Origin: Ameyamaea chiangmaiensis
GTDB taxonomy: Bacteria > Pseudomonadota > Alphaproteobacteria > Acetobacterales > Acetobacteraceae
Length of the DNA stretch: 64,000 nt
Direction of reading: 5' to 3'
Assembly (NCBI RefSeq): GCF_025995235.1
Contig: NZ_BAPT01000025.1
Span: 66,558 to 130,557, forward strand
The notes under the pieces: generated by a model
What the model saw: only the letters and a program-made list of their open reading frames with translations
Database searches by the model: none
What the model was told of the DNA's origin: nothing
In this document: positions 55,640 to 64,000 of the stretch, piece after piece
Numbering within the stretch: the stretch's first letter is position 1
Layout: the number at the start of each line of letters is the position of its first letter
Program-made: the position numbers and the translations under genes

Positions 55640-56794
55640 TCAGAGGCCCAGGGCAATCGCGGCCCGCGTCGCGATATCGTGGCGCAACGCCACAACGTTC
55701 CCCTTGCCGTCGGGATGAACGCGGTTGGTCAGGATCAACACATAGCTGTCGCTGGCCGGGTCCAGCCAGAGCGACGTGCCGGTAAAGCCGGTGTGCCCGA
55801 AGGACCCCGGGCCGAACCGGTCGCCGCGCGGCGATGAATAATGGGTCGCGATGTCCCAGCCAAGCCCGCGCAGGTCGCCCCGCCCGGCGGGCTGCTGCGG
55901 CGTGGTCATCAGGACCAGCGTCTGCGGCTTCAGCGGATAGGCGCTGGGTCGACCGGAGCGCCGGTCGAGCAGGCTCTGGGCATAGACGCTCATGTCATGG
56001 GCGTCGGAAAACAGACCGGCGTGGCCCGCGACACCGCCCATGCGGCGTGCAGTCGGGTCGTGCACGACGCCGCGCAGCAGCGTGCCATGGTCGTCGAACT
56101 GGGTCGGCGCGATCTCCGGTCGCAGGGCAGGCGGCGGCTGGAAGAGGCTGTCGCGCAGGCCGAGTGGGGCGAAAAGCGCCTTGCCCGCGTAGGCGTCGAG
56201 CGTCGTGCCGGAAAAATGCTCGACCAGCAGGCCCGCGACGATGAAGTTGATGTCGCTATAGATGAAACGCGCGCCGGGCGACGCGATCAGCGGCGATGCC
56301 ATGGCCAGTCGCACCGCCTCCGGCTTGCCCGACCAGGGTGTGTCCAGCGGCAGGTCCGGCGGCAGGCCGGAATAGTGGGTCAGCACGTGGCGAATGGTGA
56401 TGCCGGCTTTGCCTTGGCCGCCGAACGCGGGCAGGAATCGCGCCACCGGATCGTCCAGCACGAAGGCCCCGCGCTCCCAGAACTGCATAAGACAGGGCGC
56501 GGTTACGGTCGGCTTGGTGAGGGATGCCATGTCGAACCGCGTCGTCAGGCGCATCGGCTCGCTCTGCGGCACAAGCGCCTGTTGCCCCAGAGCACAGGCG
56601 TGAACGGGTGTGCCGCCATGGCCGATCACGACCACGCCGCCGGGCGTGCGACCGGCGGCGATCGCACCGGCCAGAGTATCGTCCACAGCGGTGAAACGGG
56701 CGATCGGTGTAGTGGCGCGCGGCGCGCAGGCCGTCGTAGCGGCGAGGGCGCCGAGGCCCAGGATCTGTCGGCGGGTGGCGGCCGTCGGGTGCAC
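55640..56794 (-). CDS. Beta-lactamase-fold serine hydrolase with Tat-type signal
   Basis: This 384-residue class C beta-lactamase/esterase family protein starts at GTG (56794) behind AGGAG. The N-terminus (ATRRQILGLGALAAT, Arg8-Arg9) is twin-arginine-like and Cys23 could be a weak lipobox. The nucleophile is Ser91 with Lys94 (SLTK). IYSDINF supplies the second motif, and FGHTGFTGTSLW is the C-terminal motif. It is likely periplasmic. It is divergent from the lysR gene and may act on a peptide or ester linked to the cluster to its right. Confidence 0.85.
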   Translation of the reverse strand: MHPTAATRRQILGLGALAATTACAPRATTPIARFTAVDDTLAGAIAAGRTPGGVVVIGHGGTPVHACALGQQALVPQSEPMRLTTRFDMASLTKPTVTAPCLMQFWERGAFVLDDPVARFLPAFGGQGKAGITIRHVLTHYSGLPPDLPLDTPWSGKPEAVRLAMASPLIASPGARFIYSDINFIVAGLLVEHFSGTTLDAYAGKALFAPLGLRDSLFQPPPALRPEIAPTQFDDHGTLLRGVVHDPTARRMGGVAGHAGLFSDAHDMSVYAQSLLDRRSGRPSAYPLKPQTLVLMTTPQQPAGRGDLRGLGWDIATHYSSPRGDRFGPGSFGHTGFTGTSLWLDPASDSYVLILTNRVHPDGKGNVVALRHDIATRAAIALGL

Positions 56795-56891
56795 GGTGGC
56801 TCCTGCTCTGGAGGCGGAAATCGCGGGCGGTGGCCTTGGGCCGGGTTTCCTGTATTGGCGGGTTCGTGCCGTTTTGCAAGCAGACACGGGT

Positions 56892-56900
56892 GTTTCGAAA
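56892..56900. promoter_or_regulatory. GTTTCGAAA element in the hydrolase/lysR divergent region
   Basis: The palindromic core TTTCGAAA sits in the 198-base region between the hydrolase and lysR starts. The same nine bases recur at 57972-57980 before the TonB receptor gene. A shared regulator site is possible; the binding protein is not established. Confidence 0.35.
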
Positions 56901-56992
56901 ACGCATCGAACTTGCGCGACGACCGGCGCTGGGCTGAACTGCGCGATCCGGTGCGGCCATGGTCGCTCGTGCGCGGTCCGACAGAGGTGGGT

Positions 56993-57901
56993 ATGAACGT
57001 CAAGGCGCTGGACCTGTTCGTGGTGGTGGCGGCCAGCGCGTCGCTGCGGCAGGCCGCGCAGAAGCTTGGCATGACCCCCACGGCGCTTTCGCGGCAGATC
57101 GACGCGCTGGAACATTACTTCAACGCCGAACTGATCGACCGGAACGCCAGCGGCATGCGTCTGTCCGAAGCGGGCGCAATTCTCGCGCGCCGGGCGCCGG
57201 GACTGGTGAACGATCTGCGGGCGACACGGGCGCTGCTCGACGATCTGCGTGGACTCCAGCGGGGCACGGTGACGGTGCAGGCCGGGGGCGCGATGCTGGC
57301 GGAGTTCCTGGTGCCCGTCGTCACGGCACTGCATCAGCGCTATCCTGGCATCAGGTTTCATATCCGCGAAAGTCGCGTCAGCGACCTGTTCACGGCCCTG
57401 ACGGATTTCGCCGCCGATCTGGGCGTCAGCATCTTCACACCGGAGACGGCGCGCGGGTTCGTGCAATGGGGATGTGCCGTGGATCACGCGGTCATCGTGG
57501 GCGCGGATCACCCGCTGGTCGGCGGTGGTCCGGTGTCCATGGCGGCGTTGACGCGCCATGCGCTGGCGCTGCCCGACGAGACCTACGGCGTGCGCCGCAG
57601 GCTTGATCGCGCCGCGGCCGAGGCAAGGACGACGCTCGATCCGGTGTTCGTCACCGGATCGCTCGTCGCGCAGAAGGAACTGGCGATACGCGGGATCGCG
57701 GCGCTGGTGTTGCCGCCGATCTGCTGCCGGCGCGAGATCGCCAACGGGCAGCTGGTCGCGGTCCCCCTGTCGCGCGGGGCGGCCATCGAGACGTCGATCG
57801 ATCTGTGCGTGGTGCCGGGCCGGGGGATGCCGTTCGCGGCGCGCGCGCTGCACAAGGCCCTGCGCCAGTTCCTCGAGGAGCAGGGCCGGATCGGACTTTA
57901 A
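56993..57901 (+). CDS. LysR-family transcriptional regulator
   Basis: This 302-residue regulator has an N-terminal winged HTH (about residues 5-62, ASLRQAAQKLGMTPTALSRQIDALE, interrupted here for length by no gap) and a C-terminal effector-binding domain beginning near residue 92 (GTVTVQAGGAM). It lies between a divergent serine hydrolase and the co-directional TonB receptor operon, the usual place for a local LysR regulator. The ATG at 56993 follows GAGGTGG. Confidence 0.88.
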   Translation: MNVKALDLFVVVAASASLRQAAQKLGMTPTALSRQIDALEHYFNAELIDRNASGMRLSEAGAILARRAPGLVNDLRATRALLDDLRGLQRGTVTVQAGGAMLAEFLVPVVTALHQRYPGIRFHIRESRVSDLFTALTDFAADLGVSIFTPETARGFVQWGCAVDHAVIVGADHPLVGGGPVSMAALTRHALALPDETYGVRRRLDRAAAEARTTLDPVFVTGSLVAQKELAIRGIAALVLPPICCRREIANGQLVAVPLSRGAAIETSIDLCVVPGRGMPFAARALHKALRQFLEEQGRIGL

Positions 57902-57970
57902 CGGGTGTTGCGTTTTTCGTTACAGGGTGTCCCATGCTTTGTGCTTCGTGATGGCGGACCACACCGTTAT

Positions 57971-57982
57971 CGTTTCGAAACG
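57971..57982. promoter_or_regulatory. Perfect 12-bp palindrome upstream of the TonB receptor gene
   Basis: CGTTTCGAAACG is a perfect palindrome, 31 bases before the receptor GTG. It shares GTTTCGAAA with the element at 56892-56900 and may be an operator for the receptor operon. Confidence 0.4.
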
Positions 57983-58013
57983 GAAATCGGACGGTAGTTG
58001 AGGGGGACGACGC

Positions 58014-60437
58014 GTGAACGACATGGACCATCTGGACAAAAAGGCGCGCGTTCTGCTCGATCCCGCCGGGCGCCGGACCTATCGTGGTCGCACGGCTCTG
58101 GCCACGGCGGGCATGGTTCTGCTGGCGCAGCTGCCCCTTCTGGCGGCGGCGGCCGAACCGCGTCACAAGGCAGTCGCCCCGGCCCGCAAGCCCATGACCG
58201 TCGCCGCCCCCACGGCAGCGCCGTCCGCCGCACACCAGCCCGTCACGCGCGCGGCCCCGGCGGCGCGCGCCACAACCGCCGGCACGACGGCCAGCGGGCT
58301 GGAAGAAGTGACCGTCACGTCCGAACGCCGTTCGCAGAGCGCACAGAGTCTGGGCAGTTCGGTCAGCGTCATCAGCGCGCAGACACTGGCGGCGCGTAAT
58401 GTGAACAACGTCTTCGACCTTCAGTACCTGACGCCGTCCCTGCAGGTCACGCCCCAGTTCGGCAGCGGACAGCCCGCGTTCACGATCCGTGGTGTCGGGT
58501 TCAACGATTATGCCAGTGACAACGCGCCGACCGTGGGTGTCTATATGGACGAGGTCGCAAGCCCCGTCCCGTTCGCGACGAACGGGCTGATGTTCGATAT
58601 TGCCCGCGTCGAGGTACTGCGCGGTCCACAGGGGACGCTTTATGGGCGCAACACGACGGGGGGTGCGATCAACTACATTCTGAACAAGCCGACCGACCAT
58701 TTTTCCGTTGGAGTGAACGGGCAGTATGGCAGTTATAACGCCGCCAAGGTCGATGGTTACATTTCCGGCCCGATCACCGACAAGATCAAGGTGCGCCTGT
58801 CGGGAGAGGAACAGAGCGGCGGCGCGTGGCAGTTCGACGGCATGGGCGGCCATCTGGGCGACGTTCAGCGGGGCGCACTGCGTCTTCTGGTCGAGGCGCA
58901 GGCGACCGATACGCTGAAGGTCAGTTTCAACCTGCATGGCAGCATCGATCATTCCGACGGCGGGGGCACCCATCTTTTCACACCCCTGACATCGCTTCAG
59001 ACCTATGTCTCGCCGACATCCCCCGTGTATCCGGCCGATACGAACCGCGATATCACCCACTGGGGAACATCGTCGCAATATGCCTCCCTGATCGGCATCA
59101 GCCGTAACCAGAAGCCATTTCATCATATCGACGTCGGTGGCATGAGCCTGCGGCTGGATCAGCAGTTTTCGTTCGCGACCCTGACGGAACTGGCGAGTTA
59201 CGACGTTGCGAACCGGCAGGAATACGATAATTTTGACGGATCGTCGCTGAATATCGCCGACGTGTACTTCAACACGCGGGCCAATGTGTTTTCAAACGAA
59301 CTGCGCCTGACGTCTCGGGCGCCGGGGCCGCTGACCTGGGTCGCGGGCATCTATTACTCAAATCAATATCTGTCGGATCAGTATATTTCCGGCTTTGAAA
59401 GCGTGTACGGCTTCAATCGTGGCGTTTTCTATTCGCAGAAGGTCGACACGGTCAGCGGGTTCGGCCAGCTAAGCTGGAAAATCAACGATAAATGGACCCT
59501 GACGGGTGGTATACGCGGCGAGTACGAGCATCGACAGCTGGATAATTTCCGTGCCTATAGCTTTCAGGATTCCATTGCTGCTGGAACGATGACGGCTTAT
59601 CAGGCACGGCGTAATTATGACTACGCGAAGCCGTCCGGCAAGGTGGAGTTGCAATACCGGCCGATCCATAATGATATGCTGTATATCTCGGCCAGCCATG
59701 GTGTGAAATCGGGTGGTTTCACGACCTACAACACGGCTGATGTCCAACGCTCCACCACGCCGTTCAAGCCCGAACAGCTCTGGGCCTACGAAATCGGCAA
59801 CAAGTTCGATCTGCCGCGCGAGCATCTGCGTTTTAATCTCTCCGCCTTTTACTACGATTATCATAATGAGCAGATACAGTCGGCGACGGTGAACCCCCAG
59901 ACCGGTCTTGTGGGCGCTATCGTCAACGCGCCCCGGTCTCATCTGGCGGGGGGCGAATATGAAATCGACTGGTCACCGCTGCCGGGTCTTCTTGTCAGCC
60001 AGAGCGGTGGCTGGGCCGTCGGCCAGTTCGACCGGTTCAGTTCGATTGTCAAAGCTAATCTCGTGAACGGTGTCTTTGTCGGCGAGTATCGTAATCGCAA
60101 GGGGGACTCTCTTCCGGCACCCAAGCTGACGTTCAATGGCAGCGTCAGCTACAAATGGCGTATGGGTCGGTATGATCTGACCACCGGCATGAACTACTCG
60201 ATCCGCTCGACCTATCGCTCGCTGTTCGGTTCGCTGTATGACGTGGCGGGTTATTCTTTGTGGGGTGCCACCATGTCGTTCGGACCGCGTGACGGAAAAT
60301 GGTCGATTTCGGCCTTCGGCAACAACATCTTCGACAAGAAGTATGATGTGGAGCGCAACTACTTCGTCAATGGCACCAACATTGCCATGGCGGGCATGCC
60401 GGCGACGTGGGGCGTGCGGGCAGGGGTGAACTTCTGA
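58014..60437 (+). CDS. TonB-dependent outer-membrane receptor
   Basis: This 807-residue receptor has a signal-like hydrophobic stretch at residues 32-46 (TAGMVLLAQLPLLAA), a Pro/Ala linker, and a plug beginning LEEVTVTSERR (about 95) with RVEVLRGPQGTLYGRNTTGG. A 22-strand-type barrel ends in GVRAGVNF. The family includes siderophore, vitamin and glycan/peptide receptors. Its stop overlaps the amidase ATG by one base, so it is co-translated with two amide hydrolases. GTG at 58014 follows GAGGGGG; the unusually long N-terminal lead is odd. Confidence 0.9.
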   Translation: MNDMDHLDKKARVLLDPAGRRTYRGRTALATAGMVLLAQLPLLAAAAEPRHKAVAPARKPMTVAAPTAAPSAAHQPVTRAAPAARATTAGTTASGLEEVTVTSERRSQSAQSLGSSVSVISAQTLAARNVNNVFDLQYLTPSLQVTPQFGSGQPAFTIRGVGFNDYASDNAPTVGVYMDEVASPVPFATNGLMFDIARVEVLRGPQGTLYGRNTTGGAINYILNKPTDHFSVGVNGQYGSYNAAKVDGYISGPITDKIKVRLSGEEQSGGAWQFDGMGGHLGDVQRGALRLLVEAQATDTLKVSFNLHGSIDHSDGGGTHLFTPLTSLQTYVSPTSPVYPADTNRDITHWGTSSQYASLIGISRNQKPFHHIDVGGMSLRLDQQFSFATLTELASYDVANRQEYDNFDGSSLNIADVYFNTRANVFSNELRLTSRAPGPLTWVAGIYYSNQYLSDQYISGFESVYGFNRGVFYSQKVDTVSGFGQLSWKINDKWTLTGGIRGEYEHRQLDNFRAYSFQDSIAAGTMTAYQARRNYDYAKPSGKVELQYRPIHNDMLYISASHGVKSGGFTTYNTADVQRSTTPFKPEQLWAYEIGNKFDLPREHLRFNLSAFYYDYHNEQIQSATVNPQTGLVGAIVNAPRSHLAGGEYEIDWSPLPGLLVSQSGGWAVGQFDRFSSIVKANLVNGVFVGEYRNRKGDSLPAPKLTFNGSVSYKWRMGRYDLTTGMNYSIRSTYRSLFGSLYDVAGYSLWGATMSFGPRDGKWSISAFGNNIFDKKYDVERNYFVNGTNIAMAGMPATWGVRAGVNF

Positions 60438-61837
60438 TGCCGCTTCGCCACGACCTCGATACGGCGTCGCTTCTGGCCGGATATCGCAGCGGTGCGTTTA
60501 CGCCGCGTGATTATATGGATGTAATGCTCGCCTATGTTGAAGCCTGCGAGCCAAAGGTTGGAGCACTGTGGGGTTACGAGCCTGATCAGGCCCGGGCCGA
60601 GGCCGATCGCTCCACGGCACGCTGGCGTGCGGGTGCCCCTGTCGGCTCTCTCGATGGTGTGCCGGTCACGGTCAAGGAACTGATCGCGACGAAAGGTATG
60701 CGCGTGCCCATGGGAACGGCCGCGAGTGAAAGCGCAGCCGCCACCGAGGACTCGCCCATTGCCGCGCGCCTGCGCGAAGCCGGCGCGATCATCTTCGCTC
60801 GCACGACCGTGCCCGATTACGGCATGTTGTCGTCTGGCCTGTCGAGTTTTCATACGCTGGCCCGCAACCCTTGGGATCTTGCGACCAATCCGGGTGGGTC
60901 AAGCGCGGGGGCAGCCTCGGCGGCGGCGGCGGGATATGGCCCGCTGCACGTCGGCACGGACATTGGCGGGTCCGTGCGTTTGCCGGCCGCCTGGTGCGGG
61001 CTGGTCGGCTTCAAGCCGACGTTAGGGCGTATTCCGATCGACCCTTACTATACCGGTCGTTGTGCTGGTCCGATGACACGCACCGTCGACGATGCGGCAC
61101 GCATGATGTCGGTGCTCAGTCTGCCGGACTCGCGCGATGCCACCAGCGTGCGTTACGAGCCGATCGACTGGCACGCGCCCGGAGAGGGGGTTGCGGGCCT
61201 GAGGATCGGGCTGATGATGGAGGCTGGATGCGGCATGGCGCTGGACGACGAAATCGCGTCCGCCGTCCGTGACGCCGCGCGCGTGTTCGAGCAGGCCGGC
61301 GCGACGGTGGTGGACGTGGGGCCGGTTCTGAACCGCGCGATGCTCGACGGTATCGACGATTTCTGGCGCGCGCGCTTCTGGGGCGACATGCAGGCCTTGT
61401 CCGACGAACGGCGGAGCAGAATTCTGCCGTATATCCTGCAATGGGCGCAGGGAGGCGCGGACGTGAACGGTGTGGCGGCGGTCAAGGGTTTCAACCAGAC
61501 CTTTGCCATGCGGGCCGCGTGCGCGGCGTGCTTTGACGGGGTGGATGTCGTCCTGTCTCCCACGACGCCCAATCTGTCCTTTCCCGCGACATGGGCGTCG
61601 CCCGTCAACGATCCCGCGCGACCGTTCGAGCATATCGCCTATACCCTGCCGTGGAACATGGGCGAGCAGCCTGCGTTTTCCATCAATTGCGGCTTTTCGC
61701 GCGGCGGCACGCCAATCGGTCTGCAGATCGTCACGCGGCGTTTCGAGGATCTTCAGGCGATGCAACTCGCATTCTGGTACGAGCAACAACGCGGACCGAT
61801 AACCAACTGGCCCACGATCGCGGAGACAGCGGCATGA
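60437..61837 (+). CDS. Amidase-signature hydrolase in receptor operon
   Basis: This 466-residue amidase-signature enzyme has catalytic Lys in VTVKELIA (near residue 78), cis-Ser in GGSSAGAASA and nucleophile Ser in TDIGGSVRLPAAW. No signal peptide is seen, so it should act in the cytoplasm. Its start overlaps the receptor stop (TGATG) and its stop overlaps the peptidase start (ATGA). The tight coupling suggests that it processes what the receptor brings in. Confidence 0.87.
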   Translation: MPLRHDLDTASLLAGYRSGAFTPRDYMDVMLAYVEACEPKVGALWGYEPDQARAEADRSTARWRAGAPVGSLDGVPVTVKELIATKGMRVPMGTAASESAAATEDSPIAARLREAGAIIFARTTVPDYGMLSSGLSSFHTLARNPWDLATNPGGSSAGAASAAAAGYGPLHVGTDIGGSVRLPAAWCGLVGFKPTLGRIPIDPYYTGRCAGPMTRTVDDAARMMSVLSLPDSRDATSVRYEPIDWHAPGEGVAGLRIGLMMEAGCGMALDDEIASAVRDAARVFEQAGATVVDVGPVLNRAMLDGIDDFWRARFWGDMQALSDERRSRILPYILQWAQGGADVNGVAAVKGFNQTFAMRAACAACFDGVDVVLSPTTPNLSFPATWASPVNDPARPFEHIAYTLPWNMGEQPAFSINCGFSRGGTPIGLQIVTRRFEDLQAMQLAFWYEQQRGPITNWPTIAETAA

Positions 61838-62946
61838 AGCGGCGGTCATTTCTGGGGGCTGCATCATGGGCAGCGATTGCGCCGGCCTGGAGTGCGCCCA
61901 AGCCCGGTCTGGGTCCGTTTGGCCCCGGCGCACCGGGACCGTTGAATCTTATCACCGATGTCGCCGGCCTGAAGATCGGTCTGTCGAATGACGCCCATGC
62001 CCGGACAGGCGTGACGGTGATCGTGCCCGACGCGCGCGCAGCCGCGGCGGTCGACGTGCGCGGCGGCGGTCCGGGCACGCGGGAGACGGACGCGTTGACC
62101 GCAGGTAATCTGGTGCGGTCGGTCGATGCGATCGTGCTGTCGGGCGGATCGGTTTATGGTCTGGCGTCGGCGGACGGTGTCGCGGCGTGGCTGGGTGCGC
62201 GGGGCCGGGGGTTCAGCATGGCAAAGCAGCCTGGCGTGCCGCCGTCGCCGATCGTGCCGACTGCGATCCTGTTCGATCTGGCCAATGGCGGTGACAAGGC
62301 GTGGGGTATGGACCCGCCCTATCGCGCACTAGGTGTGGCTGCGATCGAACACGCGGCGGCCGGGGCTTTTCCTCTGGGTACCGTTGGCGCCGGTTACGGC
62401 GCGGGAGCGGGGTCTCTGAAGGGCGGTCTGGGTTCGGCATCGTGGCGCACGGGCGATGGCATGACGGTGGGGGCCGTCGTGGGCGTCAACAGCCTCGGTT
62501 CGGTCGTGGTGCCTGGGACACACAATTTCTGGGCGGGTGCGTTGGAGCATGGGCATGAGTTCGGTGGACTCGGCCCGTCCAGCGCCCATGTCGACGGCGA
62601 AGACTGGGGCCTTGCCAAGATCAATCCCGGTGCGCGGGCAAACACGACGATCGCCTGCATCGCAACGGACGTCGCCTTGGATGCGGATGAACTGCGCCGC
62701 GTGGCGATCATGGCGCAGGATGGTCTGGCGCGCGCGATCCGCCCGATCCATTCCCCGTTCGACGGCGACGTGATCTTCGCACTGTCCACAGCCCAGCGCG
62801 AGGTTCCCACGGACGCGCCGCGTCCCTTTGTGGTCGCGCGCCTCGGGGCTCTGGCCGCCGATGTTCTGTCGCGGTCGGTCGCCCGTGGTGTGTATGAGGC
62901 CACCTTGCCGCCGGGGATGCAGGGCAAGACCTGGCGCGATCTGTAA
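61834..62946 (+). CDS. P1-family peptidase (DmpA/BapA-like aminopeptidase)
   Basis: This 370-residue N-terminal-nucleophile hydrolase is of the DmpA type. NTTIACIATD (Asn270-Thr271) is the expected self-cleavage site, giving a large alpha and a small beta chain with Thr271 as nucleophile. LSGGSVYGLASADG and GTVGAGYGAGAG are family signatures. The N-terminus (MKRRSFLGAASWAAIAPAWSA) is a signal, possibly Tat, so it is likely periplasmic. DmpA enzymes release D- or beta-amino acids from small peptides. Coupled to the amidase. Confidence 0.87.
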   Translation: MKRRSFLGAASWAAIAPAWSAPKPGLGPFGPGAPGPLNLITDVAGLKIGLSNDAHARTGVTVIVPDARAAAAVDVRGGGPGTRETDALTAGNLVRSVDAIVLSGGSVYGLASADGVAAWLGARGRGFSMAKQPGVPPSPIVPTAILFDLANGGDKAWGMDPPYRALGVAAIEHAAAGAFPLGTVGAGYGAGAGSLKGGLGSASWRTGDGMTVGAVVGVNSLGSVVVPGTHNFWAGALEHGHEFGGLGPSSAHVDGEDWGLAKINPGARANTTIACIATDVALDADELRRVAIMAQDGLARAIRPIHSPFDGDVIFALSTAQREVPTDAPRPFVVARLGALAADVLSRSVARGVYEATLPPGMQGKTWRDL

Positions 62947-62974
62947 TCGCGGCGGGGCACCGTTCGTCGTAACG

Positions 62975-63880
62975 TCAGCCCTGTTCGACCTCGGCAGGTT
63001 GTGGGGTGGGCCGACGCCGTATGAAGGCGATCGCATTGCCGAGCAGGATGAGCCCGAGGCCGGCCATCATCCCGGTTGACCAGACGGCGCCTTCGAACAC
63101 GGCCGAGACGGCCAGGGCGATCACGGGTGACAGGATGGTCGTATAGGCCGCGCGGTCCGCGCCGATGCGTCGCATCAGGTCGAGATAGACCAGAAAGCCC
63201 GCGACGGAACCGAAGAGCGACAGATAGAGCAGTCCGCCCAGCCACGCCCCGGTCAGGGGCGGTGTGAACGTATGGCCGAGCGCCCGGACGACGACGGCCA
63301 TCAGCAGTGCACCTGCGGTCATGCCGTAAAACACGGTGTTGACGAGGCCGAGTTGGAAGCGGGCCAGACGACGCGAGATCATGTTGCCGCACGAAAACAG
63401 GGTGGTGCCGATCAGCGCGAGCAGCAGGCCGGGCCACGCGGCGGGGGCTCCGTCACCTGTGTGTGTCGCGGGTATCCCAAGCATCAGCGCCACCCCGGCG
63501 ACACCGATGATGCCACCGGCAAGGATTCGGGCGTCGGGCCGCTGTCGGAAGAACAACCACTGATTCAGCGCGTTCAGCACGGTCGCCATGCTGAACACCA
63601 CGGAGACGATGCCGCTCGGCAGGTAGGTTTCGGCACCGTAGATCGCCAGGAAGTTGCACGAGAACAGGCAGGCGCCCAGAGCGATCAGCCACGGCAGGAT
63701 GGCGCGCGGCGGCGCGCGCAGTCGTCCGGTCAGGGCCAGCCCCGTGCCCAGCGTGGCGGCCGCGAGGGCAAAGCGCCAGAAGATGGCGACGTCAACCGGG
63801 GCGCCCCCCACCTGCAGATGAATGGCGAACCAGGTCAGGCCCCAGAGGAAAACAACGCTGACGAACAGAAAAATTGTCAT
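62975..63880 (-). CDS. EamA/DMT-family transporter
   Basis: This 301-residue protein has ten hydrophobic helices in two EamA repeats (about residues 4-135 and 150-285). LWGLTWFAIHL and YLPSGIVSVVFSMATVLNAL are typical of the first repeat. Members export amino acids or metabolites, but the substrate cannot be read here. The ATG at 63880 was preferred over an in-frame one at 63949. It converges with the peptidase gene. Confidence 0.87.
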   Translation of the reverse strand: MTIFLFVSVVFLWGLTWFAIHLQVGGAPVDVAIFWRFALAAATLGTGLALTGRLRAPPRAILPWLIALGACLFSCNFLAIYGAETYLPSGIVSVVFSMATVLNALNQWLFFRQRPDARILAGGIIGVAGVALMLGIPATHTGDGAPAAWPGLLLALIGTTLFSCGNMISRRLARFQLGLVNTVFYGMTAGALLMAVVVRALGHTFTPPLTGAWLGGLLYLSLFGSVAGFLVYLDLMRRIGADRAAYTTILSPVIALAVSAVFEGAVWSTGMMAGLGLILLGNAIAFIRRRPTPQPAEVEQG

Positions 63881-63951
63881 GAGGCCCGGGCCCGAATGTG
63901 GTGTCCGTGCTGTGTATTCTGCTTCGGGCGCGCTGTAACCGGACCCCACGA

Positions 63952-63987
63952 AAAAGGCCCGCCCCCTGTCTGGGAGGCGGGCCTTTT
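63952..63987. terminator. Intrinsic terminator near the right edge
   Basis: AAAAGGCCCGCC (63952-63963) pairs with GGCGGGCCTTTT (63976-63987) around a 12-base loop. The flanking A and T runs let it work in both directions. It lies about 70 bases before the EamA start on the other side, so it probably ends a gene to the right of the window. Confidence 0.8.
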
Positions 63988-64000
63988 CGTCGTATCGGGT

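Noticed and set aside
55841..57901. Very long plus-strand frame covering the serine hydrolase region and running into lysR
   Set aside because: Only the last 302 codons (from 56993) are the LysR protein; the rest is antisense to the hydrolase, which has clear catalytic motifs.

Overview
The window is one stretch of a GC-rich alphaproteobacterial chromosome, most likely an acetic acid bacterium (Acetobacteraceae, Gluconacetobacter-like). The pointers are the MucR/Ros regulator, OlsB for ornithine lipids, the alphaproteobacterial XRE regulator, the IolC-DUF2090 fusion and the dense, overlapping GC-rich coding. The family is an inference from gene content; no rRNA, tRNA, CRISPR array or intact insertion sequence was found.

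Layout: (1) 1-6.1 kb is housekeeping: the Fe-S carrier Nfu (cut by the window edge), a RutE-like nitroreductase, TsaB, RimI, a TusA-like protein, MucR, OlsB, Lnt and an XRE regulator. (2) 6.2-10.1 kb holds flgE, flgK and flgL. (3) 10.1-24.6 kb is a complete inositol locus: iolG and a TIM-barrel epimerase leftward, a second Gfo/Idh dehydrogenase rightward, the leftward operon iolC-iolD-iolE-iolB-mmsA, a RpiR-type regulator (IolR), and a permease-ATPase-binding protein ABC transporter. Three perfect GGAA-N6-TTCC sites lie in front of iolC/iolR and the transporter, matching the operator described for rhizobial IolR. (4) 24.6-25.7 kb is a decayed TonB-dependent receptor. (5) 25.9-28.8 kb has an SDR, a small membrane protein, ArfB and an amidase. 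(6) 28.8-31.2 kb is an accessory patch with a strikingly AT-rich core. It contains an unknown protein, a coiled-coil/two-TM gene split by an in-frame TAG and a coupled 45-residue ORF. (7) 31.2-37.4 kb has an HTH/coiled-coil protein, Zn-ADH, an exported class II cAMP phosphodiesterase, GhrA and a sugar/inositol-type MFS porter. (8) 37.5-45.4 kb has ilvC, ilvN, ilvB, miaA, serB, a degenerate EAL protein and ahcY. (9) 45.6-50.1 kb has a CorA/ZntB transporter, a glycogen-debranching-like enzyme, two small lipoproteins and an unknown protein. (10) 50.1-55.6 kb is pstC-pstA-pstB-phoU-phoB-phoR, without pstS, behind a Pho box. (11) 55.6-63.9 kb has a Tat-type serine hydrolase and a divergent LysR regulator, followed by a coupled TonB receptor-amidase-P1 peptidase unit and an EamA transporter.

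How the parts work together: the inositol genes give a full route from import to acetyl-CoA. IolG oxidises myo-inositol, IolE dehydrates, IolD opens the ring, IolB isomerises, the IolC fusion phosphorylates and probably cleaves, and MmsA converts malonic semialdehyde to acetyl-CoA. The Pst-Pho operon couples phosphate import to PhoR/PhoB signalling. The last cluster looks like a system that imports an amide- or peptide-bonded molecule across the outer membrane and hydrolyses it; its substrate is unknown.
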